Positions 1 to 9,944 of a stretch of DNA of 64,000 bases are shown one piece after another. A program made the translations under genes and the position numbers. Positions within the stretch are counted from its first letter, which is position 1; every line of letters starts with the position of its first letter. A model generated the notes under the pieces. That model saw only the letters and a list, made by a program, of their open reading frames with translations. It ran no database searches and was not told the origin of the DNA. The stretch covers positions 186,001 through 250,000 of the forward strand of contig NZ_BCYV01000006.1 in the NCBI RefSeq assembly GCF_001598375.1, written 5' to 3'. This DNA is from Novosphingobium capsulatum NBRC 12533 (GTDB lineage: Bacteria; Pseudomonadota; Alphaproteobacteria; Sphingomonadales; Sphingomonadaceae).

Positions 1-936
1 CGTGGTCGCCTGGTCGTTGGCATTCTGCACCGATTCCAGGCGGATCACCGCGCCATCGGCAAAATCGTTGGCATGGGCGGCGCAATCGCCGATCGCATAG
101 ATATGCGGCAGCGACGTGCGGCAATATTCGTCCACGTCCACCCCGTTGCCTCCGGCGGCGCCAGCGGCCAGCAGCGGGCCAACCTGGGGAATGATGCCGA
201 TACCCACGATCACCAGATCGGCCGGCAGCACATGGCCATCGGCCAGGCGCACGCCGGTCACCTTGGTGCCATCGCCTTCCAGGCAATCGACCGCCACTTC
301 GGTGCGCAGGTCAACGCCATGGGCGCGGTGCTCGTCCTGGTAAAAGGTGGACAGCGCCTCTCCGGCCACGCGCGCCAGCACGCGGGGCAAGGCTTCCAGC
401 AGGGTGACATGGCAGCCCAGCTTGGTCAGCACCGCGGCTGCTTCCAGCCCGATATAGCCGCCGCCGATCACCACCGCACGCTTGGCCCCGGCGTCGAGCT
501 CGGCCATCAGGCGATCGGCATCGGCGCGGGTGCGCACGCCGTGCACGCCGGCCAGATCGTGCCCGGCGCAGGACAGGCGCCGCGCGTCGCCGCCGGTGGC
601 CCAGATCAGGTTGCCATAGCTGAGCGTGGCGCCATCGGCGGTGCGCAGGCTGCGCGCCTCGGGATCGACTGCGACCACTTCGTGGCCCAGCGCCATTTCC
701 ACGCCCTTGTCCTGCCAAAAAGCGCCAGGGCGGATCATGATCCGCTCGAACGTCTTGTCGCGGGCCAGGTATTCCTTGGACAGCGGCGGGCGTTCATAGG
801 GCAATTCGGGCTCGCGACCGATCACCAGGATCGATCCCTCAAAGCCGTTCTGCCGCAGGGCAATGGCCGCCTGCGCGCCGCCATGGCCTGCGCCGACGAT
901 CACCACATCTGCAAAACCGGCCTCGAATGTACCCAT
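1..936 (-). CDS. FAD-dependent ferredoxin/rubredoxin-reductase-type oxidoreductase, 3' end beyond window
   Basis: A flavoprotein that would pass electrons from NAD(P)H to a ferredoxin or rubredoxin partner. The first 312 codons are present; the C-terminal reductase domain lies outside the window. An FAD Rossmann motif ([12 protein letters not shown]) is at residues 11-22, an NAD-binding motif ([13 protein letters not shown]) near residues 155-167, and the second FAD motif (YAIGDCAAH) near residue 285. This order is typical of putidaredoxin/rubredoxin reductases. The ATG is preceded by a strong GAGGAGGA Shine-Dalgarno that can pair with a CCTCCTC stretch just upstream. The natural electron acceptor is not visible here. 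Confidence 0.88.
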   Translation of the reverse strand, partial: MGTFEAGFADVVIVGAGHGGAQAAIALRQNGFEGSILVIGREPELPYERPPLSKEYLARDKTFERIMIRPGAFWQDKGVEMALGHEVVAVDPEARSLRTADGATLSYGNLIWATGGDARRLSCAGHDLAGVHGVRTRADADRLMAELDAGAKRAVVIGGGYIGLEAAAVLTKLGCHVTLLEALPRVLARVAGEALSTFYQDEHRAHGVDLRTEVAVDCLEGDGTKVTGVRLADGHVLPADLVIVGIGIIPQVGPLLAAGAAGGNGVDVDEYCRTSLPHIYAIGDCAAHANDFADGAVIRLESVQNANDQATT

Positions 937-940
937 GAAG

Positions 941-965
941 TCCTCCTCTCGCGTGGGGAGGAGGG
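941..965 (-). promoter_or_regulatory. Hairpin that would sequester the ribosome binding site of the FAD reductase
   Basis: On the minus strand the Shine-Dalgarno GAGGAGGA, 4-12 nt before the ATG at 936, is preceded by CCCTCCTC, giving an 8-bp stem with a 9-nt loop. The stem covers the whole Shine-Dalgarno. The pairing is seen directly; a regulatory role (temperature, translation or protein control) is inferred. Confidence 0.4.
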
Positions 966-974
966 TTGTGGACA

Positions 975-1007
975 AATGGTGCGGCGCGTCAAGCGCGCCG
1001 CACCATT
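975..1007 (-). terminator. Terminator-like hairpin after glutamate dehydrogenase
   Basis: A perfect 14-bp stem (AATGGTGCGGCGCG and its complement) with a 5-nt loop, about 13 bp after the stop of the glutamate dehydrogenase gene. The U-tract is weak (ATTTGT), so termination efficiency is uncertain. Confidence 0.6.
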
Positions 1008-1019
1008 AATTTACGTCAT

Positions 1020-4000
1020 TCAACGCAGCAGCAGGCTGCGCGCCTGGCTGGCGATCTGGGCCAGCATGGCCGGGGTTACCGCTGCGGTTGCCTGGGCGCG
1101 GGCGATCAGGCTGCGCAGCTGGCGCACGGGATCGGCCTTGGCCTTGAGCCACTGATGCGCGCTGGCATCGGGATTGCTGCCGCCCATGCGGCGCAGGAAT
1201 TCCATGCGCATCTGCTGGAAATCACGGGCCAGGCCAGCCACCAGCAGGCGCTCCCACGGATCGGACGGGTTCATCCGTGCGGCCGTCTGCTGGGCCCAGT
1301 CGATCCCGAGGTTGGCCCCCAGATCGGCAAAGGCGCCGGTCAGCACCACCGCGTCCACATCCAGCTCGTCGGCCAGGTGCGCCAGGCCGATCGCGCCATC
1401 CAGATCGAACAGATGCACCACGCGGTCAGCCACGTCCTGCGGCGTGCCTGCATCGGTCAGTTCCTGGCCCAGCCGCCGGGCCTGCGCCTGCGCTTCGCCG
1501 CGCAGCAGTTCGGCCGTGGTGTGCGACAGCCGGCCCACCCCGCCGCACAGATCCTCGATCAGGGCGTCGGGCTTGAGCGTGCCATGGCACGAGCGCAGCA
1601 CATCGGCGATGTGCCCACGCAGCGCCTGCGCGGTGCGTTCGAACAGCGACAGGCGCAGTGCCTCGCCCATCGGCGCGGTATCGAGCAGCGCCCAGGTTTC
1701 CGCCAGGCCGAGCAGGCGCTCTGCCGCCACGAATGCCGCAGCGACCTGGGCCAGGGTCATCCCTTCTTCTTCGGCCAGCTCGAACGGGTGCACCGGGCCA
1801 AGCCGGTTGACGATGCGGTTGGCCAGCTTGGTCGCGATGATTTCGCGGCGCAGGCGGTGATGCACGATATCGGTCTCGAACGTCTCGCGCATCGCGGCGG
1901 GGAAGGCGCCGAGCAGTTCTTCTTCCAGCACCGGATCGTCAACCACCGGGCTTTCTTCCAGCGCGCGCTGCAAGACCAGCTTGGTGGAAGATACCAGCAC
2001 GGCCAGTTCGGGCCGGGTCAGCCCCATGCCGGCCGCCGCGCGGCGGGCATAGTCATCCGACGGCGCTAGCCCTTCGGTCTTGCGATCGAGATCGCCACTT
2101 TCTTCCAGCACGTCGATCAGTCGGGTCAGCGCCGGCACCGCCTGCGTGCCGCCCCGCTCGGCGATGGACAGGCCCAGCGCCTGCAGGCGGTTGTCCTCCA
2201 GCACCAGGTGCGCCACCGCGTCGGTCATGCTGGACAGCAGGGCGACGCGGCCATCCTCGTCCAGGCGGCCGGCGCGCTTGGCACTGGCCAGCGCGATCTT
2301 GATGTTGACCTCGTTGTCCGAACAATCGACGCCGGCCGAATTGTCGATGAAGTCGGTGTTCACGCGGCCACCGTGCAGGGCATATTCGATGCGCGCGGCC
2401 TGGGTCATGCCCAGGTTGGCGCCTTCGCCGATCACCCGCGCGCGCACTTCGTTGGCCGAAATGCGATAGGCATCGTTGGCCGGATCGCCGACGTTGACGT
2501 TCGCCTCGCTCGACGCCTTGAGATAGGTGCCGATGCCGCCAAACCACAGCAGGTCGACCGGCGCCTGGAGGATCAGCGCGATCAGCGTGTCGGGATCGAG
2601 TTCGTCGACCGCAACGCCGAGGATCGCCTGGACCTGCGGGCTGAGCGGAATGGCCTTGAGGCTGCGCGGGAACACGCCGCCGCCTTGCGAAATCAGGCTC
2701 TTGTCATAATCGTCCCAGCTCGACCGGGGCAGCGCGAACATGCGCGCGCGCTCTTCCCAGCTCTTGGCCGGATCGGGATCGGGATCGAGGAACACATGGC
2801 GATGATCGAACGCCGCCACGATCTTGAGCGACTTGGACAAGAGCATGCCGTTGCCGAACACGTCGCCCGACATGTCGCCCACGCCGACCACGCGCACAGG
2901 GTCGGTCTGCACATCGACGCCCAGTTCCAGGAAGTGGCGCTGAACCGACAGCCAGGCACCCTTGGCGGTAATGCCCATCGCCTTGTGGTCATAGCCCTTG
3001 GAACCGCCGCTGGCGAAGGCGTCGTCCAGCCAGAAGTTGCGCTCGGCCGCGATCGCATTGGCCACGTCGGAAAACGTCGCCGTGCCCTTGTCTGCGGCGA
3101 CCACGAAATAGGGGTCTTCGCCGTCGCGGATCAGCACGCCTTCGGGATGGACCACGGCGCCATCGACGATGTTGTCGGTGATCGACAGCAGCGTGCGGAT
3201 GAACACCTGATAGCTCGTCTTGCCCTCGGCCAGCCAGGCTTCGCGCTCGCGCACGGGATCGGGCAACTGCTTGGGATAAAAGCCGCCTTTGGCCCCGGTC
3301 GGCACGATCACCGCGTTCTTCACGCGCTGCGCCTTCATCAGGCCGAGGATTTCGGTGCGGAAATCGTCGCGGCGGTCAGACCAGCGCAGGCCACCGCGCG
3401 CCACTGGCCCGGCGCGCAGGTGAATGCCTTCCACTCGCGGCGAATAGACGAAGATTTCGCGCCACGGCACCGGCTTGGGCAGGCCGGGCACCAGCGCCGA
3501 ATCGATCTTGAAAGCCACTGCCTCGGCCGCTGCCGGGGCAAAGGCATTGGTGCGCAGGATCGCCTCGACCAGTGCGCGGAAGCTGCGCAGCAGGCGGTCG
3601 TCGTTGATCGCGGCGACCTGGCCCAGGCCCGTGCGGATCTGCTCGGCCGCGGCCTCGCCGCCGTGCTTGCGGTCACCGGCAAAGGCGGGATCGTGGCGGG
3701 CGCGGAAGAAGCCGATGAGGCCACGCGTGACGTCGGGCGCGTTCTTGAGCGCGTCGACGACGGTGGCGATGCCAAAGGTCATGCCGGCCTGGCGCAGATA
3801 GCGATACCAGGCGCGCAGCCAGTTGGCCTCGGTCGCGGTCAGGCCCACGGCCACGATCAGGCGATTGAACGCATCATCCTCGGCCACGCCGTTGAGCACG
3901 GCGGCCAGCGATTCCTCGATCGCCGTCGCGCGCGCCAGCAGCGCCTCGGGCGTGGTATCGGCGGGGTGGGCAACCAGGAAATCGTGGATGAAGCCCAGCT

Positions 4001-5753
4001 TGCCATGGTCGAGCGCGGTGGGCACTTCTTCCAGCGCGCGGAAGCCGAAGTTTTCCAGCACCGGCACGGCATCGGACAGCACGATCGCGCCTTCGCGCTG
4101 ATAGAGCTTGAGCCGCAGAGCCGATTCGCCGCTCAGCCGGTGCAGCCGCACGGCGCGACGTGGCGCATCGTCAGCCGTCAGCGCGCGCAGCACGCGGATA
4201 TCGCCTGCGGCCTCTGCCGCGCCATAGCCGGCGCGATAGCCCACGGGGAACGCCGGGGCATAGCGCGAGGCGATCGCGGCGGCACGGGTCGGTTCCTCGG
4301 TCTTGGCCAGTTCGGCTTCCACCGCCGCTTCCCAGCCGCGCACCAGGGTCTGGAATGCGGCGTCGAGCGCTGCTTCGTCGATCCCTTCGCCGTCGTCGGC
4401 AAGCGTGTCTTCCTCGCCGCGCATGTCGATGGCAAAGCGGGTCAGCGCCAGGGTGCTGCCTTCGACCTGCAGGCTCCAATCGAGCACCTGGCCGCCTGTG
4501 GCCTGCTCCAGCATCTGCGCGACCTGTTCACGCACTTGCGTCGATTGGCTGTCGCGCGGCTGCCAGACGAATGCATAGAGATGCCGCTCCAGCGGCGCGC
4601 GCACCAGCGCCAGGCGCGGGCGCGGGCGATCGACCAGCACCATCATGGTGGTGGCGATGCGTTCCAGATCGGCATCGGAAAAGCTGATCAGCAGATCGTG
4701 CGGCAGCGCCGTCAGCGCGTGTACCAGCGCCTTGCCGGCATGGCCGGCCGGATCGAAGCCCAGCTTCTTCATCAGCGTATCGAGCTGGCTGCGCATGCGC
4801 GGCACGCGATCGGGCGTGGCCGCCAGGGCAGAGCTGGTCCATACCCCGGCGTGAACCGACAGCGCGGTGATCCTGCCACCCTCGCTCACCGGCACCAGGA
4901 ACAGGTCGAGCGGCACCTGGCGGTGCACCAGGGCAATGCGGTTGGCCTTGACGATCAGCGGGATGCGCACCGCGTCTTCGCCGCGCGTGCCGATCTTGTC
5001 GAACCAGGCAAAGGCGCGGGCATAAGAGGCATCGGACAAGAGCGGCGCATCGGTGGCGCGGCAGATGCCCAGCGCCTCGGTCACGGTGCCATCGCGGTGG
5101 CGGGTGACGTGGCCCAGCTGGGTCAGCATGCCATCGGCCAGCCAGCGCAGCAGCGCGGCGCCTTCGGAATCGGGCAGGCCGCGCGCATCATGCTGCATCA
5201 GGCCCTGCATCTGCGGCCAATCGGCCACCGCGGCGTGGACATCGGCCAGCGTCGCGCTCAGCGCGGCGGCCAGCTCGCGGCGGGCCTTGGCATCGGCCCG
5301 CTCGGTTTCCAGGTAGATCATGGATTCGCGTAGCTCGCCGATCGCCTCGCCGCTCGGCAGGTCGATCAGCGCGCCATGCGGATCGCGCCGCACCGCCAGC
5401 ACGGGGTGCAGCAGCTTTTCGATGGTCAGGCCCTGCGCGGTGATCGTTGCCGCGATCGAATCCACCAGGAACGGCATGTCGTCGTTGATCACGGCAATGC
5501 GCAGCGCGCGCTGCCCGCCCATCGATTCGATCGCCACGGCGGCATCGGGCCCCTGGCGCAGGGCGGCGGTGGCCAGGGTGAAGCGGGCGGCCTCGGTCAG
5601 GCGCTCCCCGGTAAAGTCCGCCTCGTCACCAGGCAGCAAGGCGCCGGCCAGGCGCGCAGCCAGGGCTGAAACCAGATGCTCGGCATCGGGCCCGCCCCCG
5701 CCTGCCCCGGCTGAGGGCGTGACTGGGGCATTGGGATCAATCGTGCTCGCCAT
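1020..5753 (-). CDS. gdhZ: NAD-specific glutamate dehydrogenase, large (180-kDa) class
   Basis: Oxidative deamination of glutamate to 2-oxoglutarate with NAD+, in the cytoplasm. At 1,577 residues it fits the very large GDH class (called gdhB in Pseudomonas, gdhZ in Caulobacter), which has long N- and C-terminal extensions around the catalytic core. The core is visible near residues 780-830 (GGLRWSDRRDDFR, then NAVIVPTGAKGGF with the conserved Lys). Start choice: an in-frame ATG lies 39 nt upstream (5792), but the ATG at 5753 is preceded by AGGAAG at 8 nt, so the shorter form is preferred. It is a single-gene unit ending in a strong hairpin. Long open frames on the opposite strand are composition artefacts. 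Confidence 0.95.
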   Translation of the reverse strand: MASTIDPNAPVTPSAGAGGGGPDAEHLVSALAARLAGALLPGDEADFTGERLTEAARFTLATAALRQGPDAAVAIESMGGQRALRIAVINDDMPFLVDSIAATITAQGLTIEKLLHPVLAVRRDPHGALIDLPSGEAIGELRESMIYLETERADAKARRELAAALSATLADVHAAVADWPQMQGLMQHDARGLPDSEGAALLRWLADGMLTQLGHVTRHRDGTVTEALGICRATDAPLLSDASYARAFAWFDKIGTRGEDAVRIPLIVKANRIALVHRQVPLDLFLVPVSEGGRITALSVHAGVWTSSALAATPDRVPRMRSQLDTLMKKLGFDPAGHAGKALVHALTALPHDLLISFSDADLERIATTMMVLVDRPRPRLALVRAPLERHLYAFVWQPRDSQSTQVREQVAQMLEQATGGQVLDWSLQVEGSTLALTRFAIDMRGEEDTLADDGEGIDEAALDAAFQTLVRGWEAAVEAELAKTEEPTRAAAIASRYAPAFPVGYRAGYGAAEAAGDIRVLRALTADDAPRRAVRLHRLSGESALRLKLYQREGAIVLSDAVPVLENFGFRALEEVPTALDHGKLGFIHDFLVAHPADTTPEALLARATAIEESLAAVLNGVAEDDAFNRLIVAVGLTATEANWLRAWYRYLRQAGMTFGIATVVDALKNAPDVTRGLIGFFRARHDPAFAGDRKHGGEAAAEQIRTGLGQVAAINDDRLLRSFRALVEAILRTNAFAPAAAEAVAFKIDSALVPGLPKPVPWREIFVYSPRVEGIHLRAGPVARGGLRWSDRRDDFRTEILGLMKAQRVKNAVIVPTGAKGGFYPKQLPDPVREREAWLAEGKTSYQVFIRTLLSITDNIVDGAVVHPEGVLIRDGEDPYFVVAADKGTATFSDVANAIAAERNFWLDDAFASGGSKGYDHKAMGITAKGAWLSVQRHFLELGVDVQTDPVRVVGVGDMSGDVFGNGMLLSKSLKIVAAFDHRHVFLDPDPDPAKSWEERARMFALPRSSWDDYDKSLISQGGGVFPRSLKAIPLSPQVQAILGVAVDELDPDTLIALILQAPVDLLWFGGIGTYLKASSEANVNVGDPANDAYRISANEVRARVIGEGANLGMTQAARIEYALHGGRVNTDFIDNSAGVDCSDNEVNIKIALASAKRAGRLDEDGRVALLSSMTDAVAHLVLEDNRLQALGLSIAERGGTQAVPALTRLIDVLEESGDLDRKTEGLAPSDDYARRAAAGMGLTRPELAVLVSSTKLVLQRALEESPVVDDPVLEEELLGAFPAAMRETFETDIVHHRLRREIIATKLANRIVNRLGPVHPFELAEEEGMTLAQVAAAFVAAERLLGLAETWALLDTAPMGEALRLSLFERTAQALRGHIADVLRSCHGTLKPDALIEDLCGGVGRLSHTTAELLRGEAQAQARRLGQELTDAGTPQDVADRVVHLFDLDGAIGLAHLADELDVDAVVLTGAFADLGANLGIDWAQQTAARMNPSDPWERLLVAGLARDFQQMRMEFLRRMGGSNPDASAHQWLKAKADPVRQLRSLIARAQATAAVTPAMLAQIASQARSLLLR

Positions 5754-5925
5754 GGCGTTCGCTTCCTGCATTCCCGGGCGGGTCGGGTTCATATGCCCGC
5801 CGTTTCGTTATCGTTGGCTGGGTGGTAACGAATGAAACCTGAATTGAAAACCGCCGCTCTGACGTCGCGGGGTCGGAAACCGCTGGTGATGGCATGAAAG
5901 CCTCACCATCGCCCTCATCTGCCCC

Positions 5926-6921
5926 TTAGGTATTCGCCGCAGCCGGCATCAGCGCATCCATGGTGAGCCTGAGCGAGCGGCGGCGCAAGGCCGGATCGAA
6001 CGTGGCCCCGGCCACGATCAGCTCATCGGCGCCGGTGCGGTGTTGAAAGGCTTCCAGCCCGGCGCGCACCGTGGCGGGGCTGCCGATCGCGCTCACCTGC
6101 CGGAAATGGTCGAGCGTCGCCAGTTGCGGGCCGGCCAGCGTCTCGCGATAGCCGGCGATTGGCGGCGGCAGGCGCCCGGGATCGCCGCTGCGCAGCCGCA
6201 CGAACGACTGGTCCTGGCTGCTCGCCAGGAACTGCGCCTCTTCATCGCTGGGCGCGCAGAGCACATTGATCGCCGCCATGACATAGGGCTGTTCGAGGCT
6301 GGCAGAAGGCTGGAACCGCTCACGATAGAGCTTGATCGCGCCGTCGAGATGATCGGGCGCGAAGTGGCTGGCAAAGGCATAGGGCAGGCCCAGCATGGCG
6401 GCCAGTTGTGCGCCGAACAGGCTCGACCCCAGGATCCACAGATCGACCGGGGCGCCATGGCCGGGCGTGGCAGCCAGTGGCAGGCGCGCATCGCCGGCAA
6501 ACTGGGCCTGGAGTTCGACCACGTCGGCCGGGAAATCCTCGGCCGCGCGGTTCACATCCTTGCGCAGCGCGCGCACGATGCGCTGGTCGGCACCGGGCGC
6601 GCGGCCCAGCCCCAGGTCGATGCGGCCGGGATAGAGCGCATCAAGCGCGCCGAACTGTTCGGCAATCACCAGCGGGTTGTGGTTGGGCAGCATGATGCCG
6701 CCCGCGCCCAGCCGGATGGTCTGGGTGTGGTGCCCGACATGGGCCAGCACGACTGAGACCGCCGCGCCGGCAATGCCGGGCATGCCGTGGTGTTCGGCCA
6801 CCCAATAGCGGTGATAGCCGGCCTCTTCGGCGGCCTTGGCCAGCAGCGCGGCATCGGCCATGGCCTGGGGGATGGTGCCGCCCTCGATCACCGGCACCAG
6901 ATCGAGAACGGACAGTTTCAT
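5926..6921 (-). CDS. LLM-class flavin-dependent oxidoreductase (luciferase-like, MsnO8/YhbW type)
   Basis: 331 residues with the (beta/alpha)8 bacterial luciferase-like fold, expected to use reduced FMN or F420-like flavin. The N-terminus (LSVLDLVPVIEGG) and the motifs YRYWVAEHHGMPGIAG-like segment near residue 38 and FGALDALYPGRIDLGLGRAPG-like segment near residue 90 match the single-component LLM subfamily found widely in proteobacteria. The substrate is unknown. Its ATG overlaps the stop of the upstream TPR gene by 4 nt (ATGA), so the two are translationally coupled. Confidence 0.88.
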   Translation of the reverse strand: MKLSVLDLVPVIEGGTIPQAMADAALLAKAAEEAGYHRYWVAEHHGMPGIAGAAVSVVLAHVGHHTQTIRLGAGGIMLPNHNPLVIAEQFGALDALYPGRIDLGLGRAPGADQRIVRALRKDVNRAAEDFPADVVELQAQFAGDARLPLAATPGHGAPVDLWILGSSLFGAQLAAMLGLPYAFASHFAPDHLDGAIKLYRERFQPSASLEQPYVMAAINVLCAPSDEEAQFLASSQDQSFVRLRSGDPGRLPPPIAGYRETLAGPQLATLDHFRQVSAIGSPATVRAGLEAFQHRTGADELIVAGATFDPALRRRSLRLTMDALMPAAANT

Positions 6922-7832
6922 CGGGTAATTTCCTCATCCTGGCCCGGCTTGGGCGGAACAGGACTGGATGTGGGGGCCGCGCCGATCTGTTCAAGGTAGC
7001 CACGGGCAACGCGGGCCTCGTCGCTGGCGGGAGACATCGCCACCACCGATTGCCACGATTGCTTTGCGGCATCCTCGCGGTTGCCCAGCATGGCGATCAC
7101 GCCGGCTTCCACGCCCACGGCGGGATCGCGCGGGGACAGGCGCGCGGCCTCTTCGATATCGTGCTGCGCGGCGGCGAGGTTCTTGTCGCGGCGATAGAGC
7201 GTGGCCGACAGCAGCCAGCCTTCGGCATTCTGCGGCGCGAGTTCGTGCGACTTGGCGAGTGCGGCCATGGCATCCGCGTTGCGGTTGAGCGCCACCAGGG
7301 CGCGGGCGCGGTCATCCTGGATCGCGGCCATGGCCAGATTGTCGGCAAAGCCGTGCACCACGGTGGCGCGATCCAGCCAGGTCAAGGCATCCTGCGGCTT
7401 GCCAGCGGCCAGCGCGGCATTGCCGGCCATCGCCATCAGCGGCACCGCGCCCACCGCCTGGGCTTCGGGGATCAGGCCCACGGCATCGCCAAAGGCGGCC
7501 ACGGCGCCATCGAAATCGCCCTGCTGGCTCAGCATCATGCCCAGGCACTGGTTGGCGCGCACGCGTTCCGACGGCAGCTTCACTTCGTCCAGCCAATGCC
7601 GCGCCAGGCTGATCGCCAGGCCGGGATTGCTGCGCCCCACGGTCAGGCAGTCGGCCAGGCGATCATGCTTTTCCGGGGCCGGCTCGGCCTCGTTCCCGCT
7701 GGCGGCATTGCGGCGGCGGCCGGGCGTGGGCAGGGCGCCGAATTCCATCGGCCGGGGATTGGGCCCAACCTGATGCGCCACCGGCGCGGGCAGGGCGGGA
7801 GAGGCAAGCAGGGCGGCAGCGGCCAGGAGCAT
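6918..7832 (-). CDS. Exported TPR-repeat protein
   Basis: 304 residues. A hydrophobic signal peptide (LLAAAALLASPALPAP) covers residues 2-17, so the protein is probably periplasmic. The rest is alpha-helical with at least three TPR-like units between residues 90 and 270 and a Pro-rich, charged tail. TPR proteins are scaffolds; no catalytic motif is visible. It lies 13 bp after the alpha/beta hydrolase gene and overlaps the flavin oxidoreductase gene, forming a three-gene minus-strand unit. No clear Shine-Dalgarno is present, which suits coupled translation. Confidence 0.75.
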   Translation of the reverse strand: MLLAAAALLASPALPAPVAHQVGPNPRPMEFGALPTPGRRRNAASGNEAEPAPEKHDRLADCLTVGRSNPGLAISLARHWLDEVKLPSERVRANQCLGMMLSQQGDFDGAVAAFGDAVGLIPEAQAVGAVPLMAMAGNAALAAGKPQDALTWLDRATVVHGFADNLAMAAIQDDRARALVALNRNADAMAALAKSHELAPQNAEGWLLSATLYRRDKNLAAAQHDIEEAARLSPRDPAVGVEAGVIAMLGNREDAAKQSWQSVVAMSPASDEARVARGYLEQIGAAPTSSPVPPKPGQDEEITR

Positions 7833-7845
7833 GGGGGGTATCGCT

Positions 7846-8592
7846 CTATTCGGACAGAAGCTGGGTCAGCGTGGCGAGCAGCACGGCAATGTCCTGCGGC
7901 CGCGACAGGCGGTGGTCGCCGTCCTTGATCAGGTGGACCTGCACATCGGCTGAACGCAGGGCCGCGGCGAGGCGCAGCGCGATGTTCCACGGCACATCGG
8001 CATCGGCCTGGCCATGGATCAGGCGCACGGCGCCATCGAATGGAACGGTATCGTTCAATTGCAACAGGGCCTGGCCATCCGCCCAGAACGCGGCATGGGT
8101 TGGCGTGGGTTCGGGGCCATAGGGATTGTCTTCAAGGATCGTCTCGCCCGCCGCCAGCGCGGCCTGCTGATCGGCATCATAGCCCCAGGTGGTGAAATCG
8201 GGGGCAGCGGCGAGGCCCACCAGCGCGCGCGCCTTGGTGCCCAGCGCCTGCGCCACCAGCAGCATGAGCCAGCCGCCCATGCTCGACCCGATCAGCACCA
8301 CTGCGTCGAGATCATGCGCCGCGACCAGCGCCACGACCTCGTCCCGCCAGCGCGACAGCGTGCCTTGGGCAAATTCGCCTTCCGACAGGCCGCAGCCGGA
8401 ATAATCGAGCAACAGGCAGGCACGCCCCTGTGCCACCGCCCAATCCATCACCGCCTGGGCCTTTCCCCCCGCCATGTCTGACATGTAGCCGGGCAGGAAC
8501 ACCAGCGCCGGGCCAGTGCCGGGCACAAAGCGGGTGGCCAGGCGCAGGCCGTGCGGGCCGGGGATGAAGCGAGGGGGCAGCGGTGTGGTCAT
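7846..8592 (-). CDS. Alpha/beta hydrolase
   Basis: 248 residues from the ATG at 8592; an ATG at 8622 in the same frame is an alternative, and neither has a strong Shine-Dalgarno. The nucleophile elbow IGSSMGGWL (GxSxG), an aspartate in LIHGQADADVPW and the histidine in KDGDHRLSRPQD supply a full Ser-Asp-His triad. LVFLPGYMSDMAG near residue 30 fits the oxyanion region. It resembles the proteobacterial family of small palmitoyl-thioesterase-like (ABHD10-like) hydrolases. First gene of the unit with the TPR and LLM genes, divergent from the Fe-S carrier gene. Confidence 0.82.
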   Translation of the reverse strand: MTTPLPPRFIPGPHGLRLATRFVPGTGPALVFLPGYMSDMAGGKAQAVMDWAVAQGRACLLLDYSGCGLSEGEFAQGTLSRWRDEVVALVAAHDLDAVVLIGSSMGGWLMLLVAQALGTKARALVGLAAAPDFTTWGYDADQQAALAAGETILEDNPYGPEPTPTHAAFWADGQALLQLNDTVPFDGAVRLIHGQADADVPWNIALRLAAALRSADVQVHLIKDGDHRLSRPQDIAVLLATLTQLLSE

Positions 8593-8672
8593 GGCGCTCG
8601 TGCTACCGATAGCGGGCGGCATATGTCCACAGGCACTTGAGCAGCCTGCCTGCCGCGCCTATCTCGCAAGGC

Positions 8673-9005
8673 ATGAGCCAGCCCTCCATCATCCTCGCCC
8701 CCTCGGCCGCCGCGCGCGTGGCCACGATCGCCGCCAAGCAGGCCAAGCCCGCGATCCTGCGCCTGGCCGTGGAAGGGGGCGGCTGTTCGGGCTTTCAATA
8801 CCGCTTTGGCCTGGCCGAGGCGGTCGAGGCTGACGATACCGTGGTGGAAACCGACGGCGTGCGCCTGGTGGTCGATGCGATGAGCCTCGATCTGGTTGGC
8901 GGGGCGACAGTCGATTATGTCGAATCGCTGGGCGGCGCGGCCTTCCGCGTGACCAATCCCAATGCCGCATCGGGCTGTGGCTGCGGCGCGAGTTTCTCGG
9001 TGTGA
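8673..9005 (+). CDS. erpA: A-type iron-sulfur carrier (HesB/IscA/ErpA family)
   Basis: 110 residues. It receives nascent Fe-S clusters and passes them to apo-proteins. The three ligand cysteines are present: GGCSGFQYRF in the middle and GCGCGASFSV at the C-terminus, with the family signature NPNAASGCGCG. An in-frame TTG lies 36 nt upstream, but homology starts at MSQPSIIL, so the ATG is used. The stop overlaps the GTG start of exonuclease III by 4 nt. A second A-type carrier lies in the SUF operon; assignment to ErpA rather than IscA is by context only. Confidence 0.85.
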   Translation: MSQPSIILAPSAAARVATIAAKQAKPAILRLAVEGGGCSGFQYRFGLAEAVEADDTVVETDGVRLVVDAMSLDLVGGATVDYVESLGGAAFRVTNPNAASGCGCGASFSV

Positions 9006-9802
9006 GCACCGCGCCCGCGCATACCCCGCTCAAGCTGGCCAGCTTCAACATCAACGGCATCAAGGCGCGCCTGCCGCGCCTGCTCGAATGGCTGGAGGAA
9101 ACCCGGCCGCACGTGGCCTGCCTGCAGGAAATCAAGACGCAGGACGAAGGCTTTCCGGCGGCCGAGTTCGAGAAGATCGGCTATCACGCCATCTGGCACG
9201 GCCAGAAGGGCTTCAATGGCGTGGCGATCCTGGCCGACGGGCAAAAGCCGGTGGAAGTGCAGCGCGGCCTGGCCGGAGAGCCGGAGGACGAGCATTCCCG
9301 CTATCTCGAGGCCGATGTGTTCGGCGTGCGCGTGGTGTGCATCTACCTGCCCAACGGCAATCCCCAGCCTGGCCCCAAGTTCGATTACAAGCTGCGCTGG
9401 ATGGACCGCCTGCACGCGCGCATGGACCAGATCTGGGCCGAGGAAGTGCCCGCCGCGATCCTGGGCGATTACAACGTGATCCCGCGTGAGAACGATATCT
9501 GGGACACGCGCGCCATGGCCGATGACGCGCTGATGCAGCCGCAATCGCGCGATGCCTATCACCGCCTGCTGGGCGCGGGATGGACCGACGCGATCGGCCT
9601 GCACCATCCGCAAGGCGGCGTCTGGACGTTCTGGGACTATCAGGCCGGTGCCTGGCAACGTGACCACGGCTTTCGCATCGATCACGCGCTGCTCAGCCCC
9701 GAACTGGCCGATCGGCTGGTGTCGGCCGGCGTCGACAAGGCCTATCGCGGGCGGGAAAAGGCCAGCGACCACGCCCCGGTGTGGGTGACCCTGCGGCCCT
9801 GA
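9002..9802 (+). CDS. xthA: Exodeoxyribonuclease III / AP endonuclease
   Basis: 266 residues. It cleaves DNA at abasic sites and degrades duplex DNA 3' to 5' in base-excision repair. The exonuclease-endonuclease-phosphatase motifs are complete: SFNINGIKAR, LQEIKTQ (metal-binding Glu), GDYNVIPRENDIWD (Asp/Asn), WTFWDYQ, RIDHALLS and SDHAPVWV (catalytic Asp-His). The GTG start lies within the stop codon of the upstream Fe-S carrier (GTGA), which fixes the start and predicts coupled translation. Confidence 0.95.
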   Translation: MSTAPAHTPLKLASFNINGIKARLPRLLEWLEETRPHVACLQEIKTQDEGFPAAEFEKIGYHAIWHGQKGFNGVAILADGQKPVEVQRGLAGEPEDEHSRYLEADVFGVRVVCIYLPNGNPQPGPKFDYKLRWMDRLHARMDQIWAEEVPAAILGDYNVIPRENDIWDTRAMADDALMQPQSRDAYHRLLGAGWTDAIGLHHPQGGVWTFWDYQAGAWQRDHGFRIDHALLSPELADRLVSAGVDKAYRGREKASDHAPVWVTLRP

Positions 9803-9944
9803 TCCGGGCTAGGTTCACGCCGTTCGTCGAACAATATGCACGGTTGGGCAGTGATTTTCCGCCACATGGCCGATTTGGCACTAGGGCAAACGTCGCTTCT
9901 GTGCTAAGTGGCATTTTGAAACTGATTATTGCCGGAACTTCAAC

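Noticed and set aside
2208..5333. A 1,041-codon open frame on the plus strand opposite glutamate dehydrogenase
   Set aside because: It is the antisense of a strongly supported gene. GC-rich codon use leaves long stop-free antisense frames, and the product has no domain.
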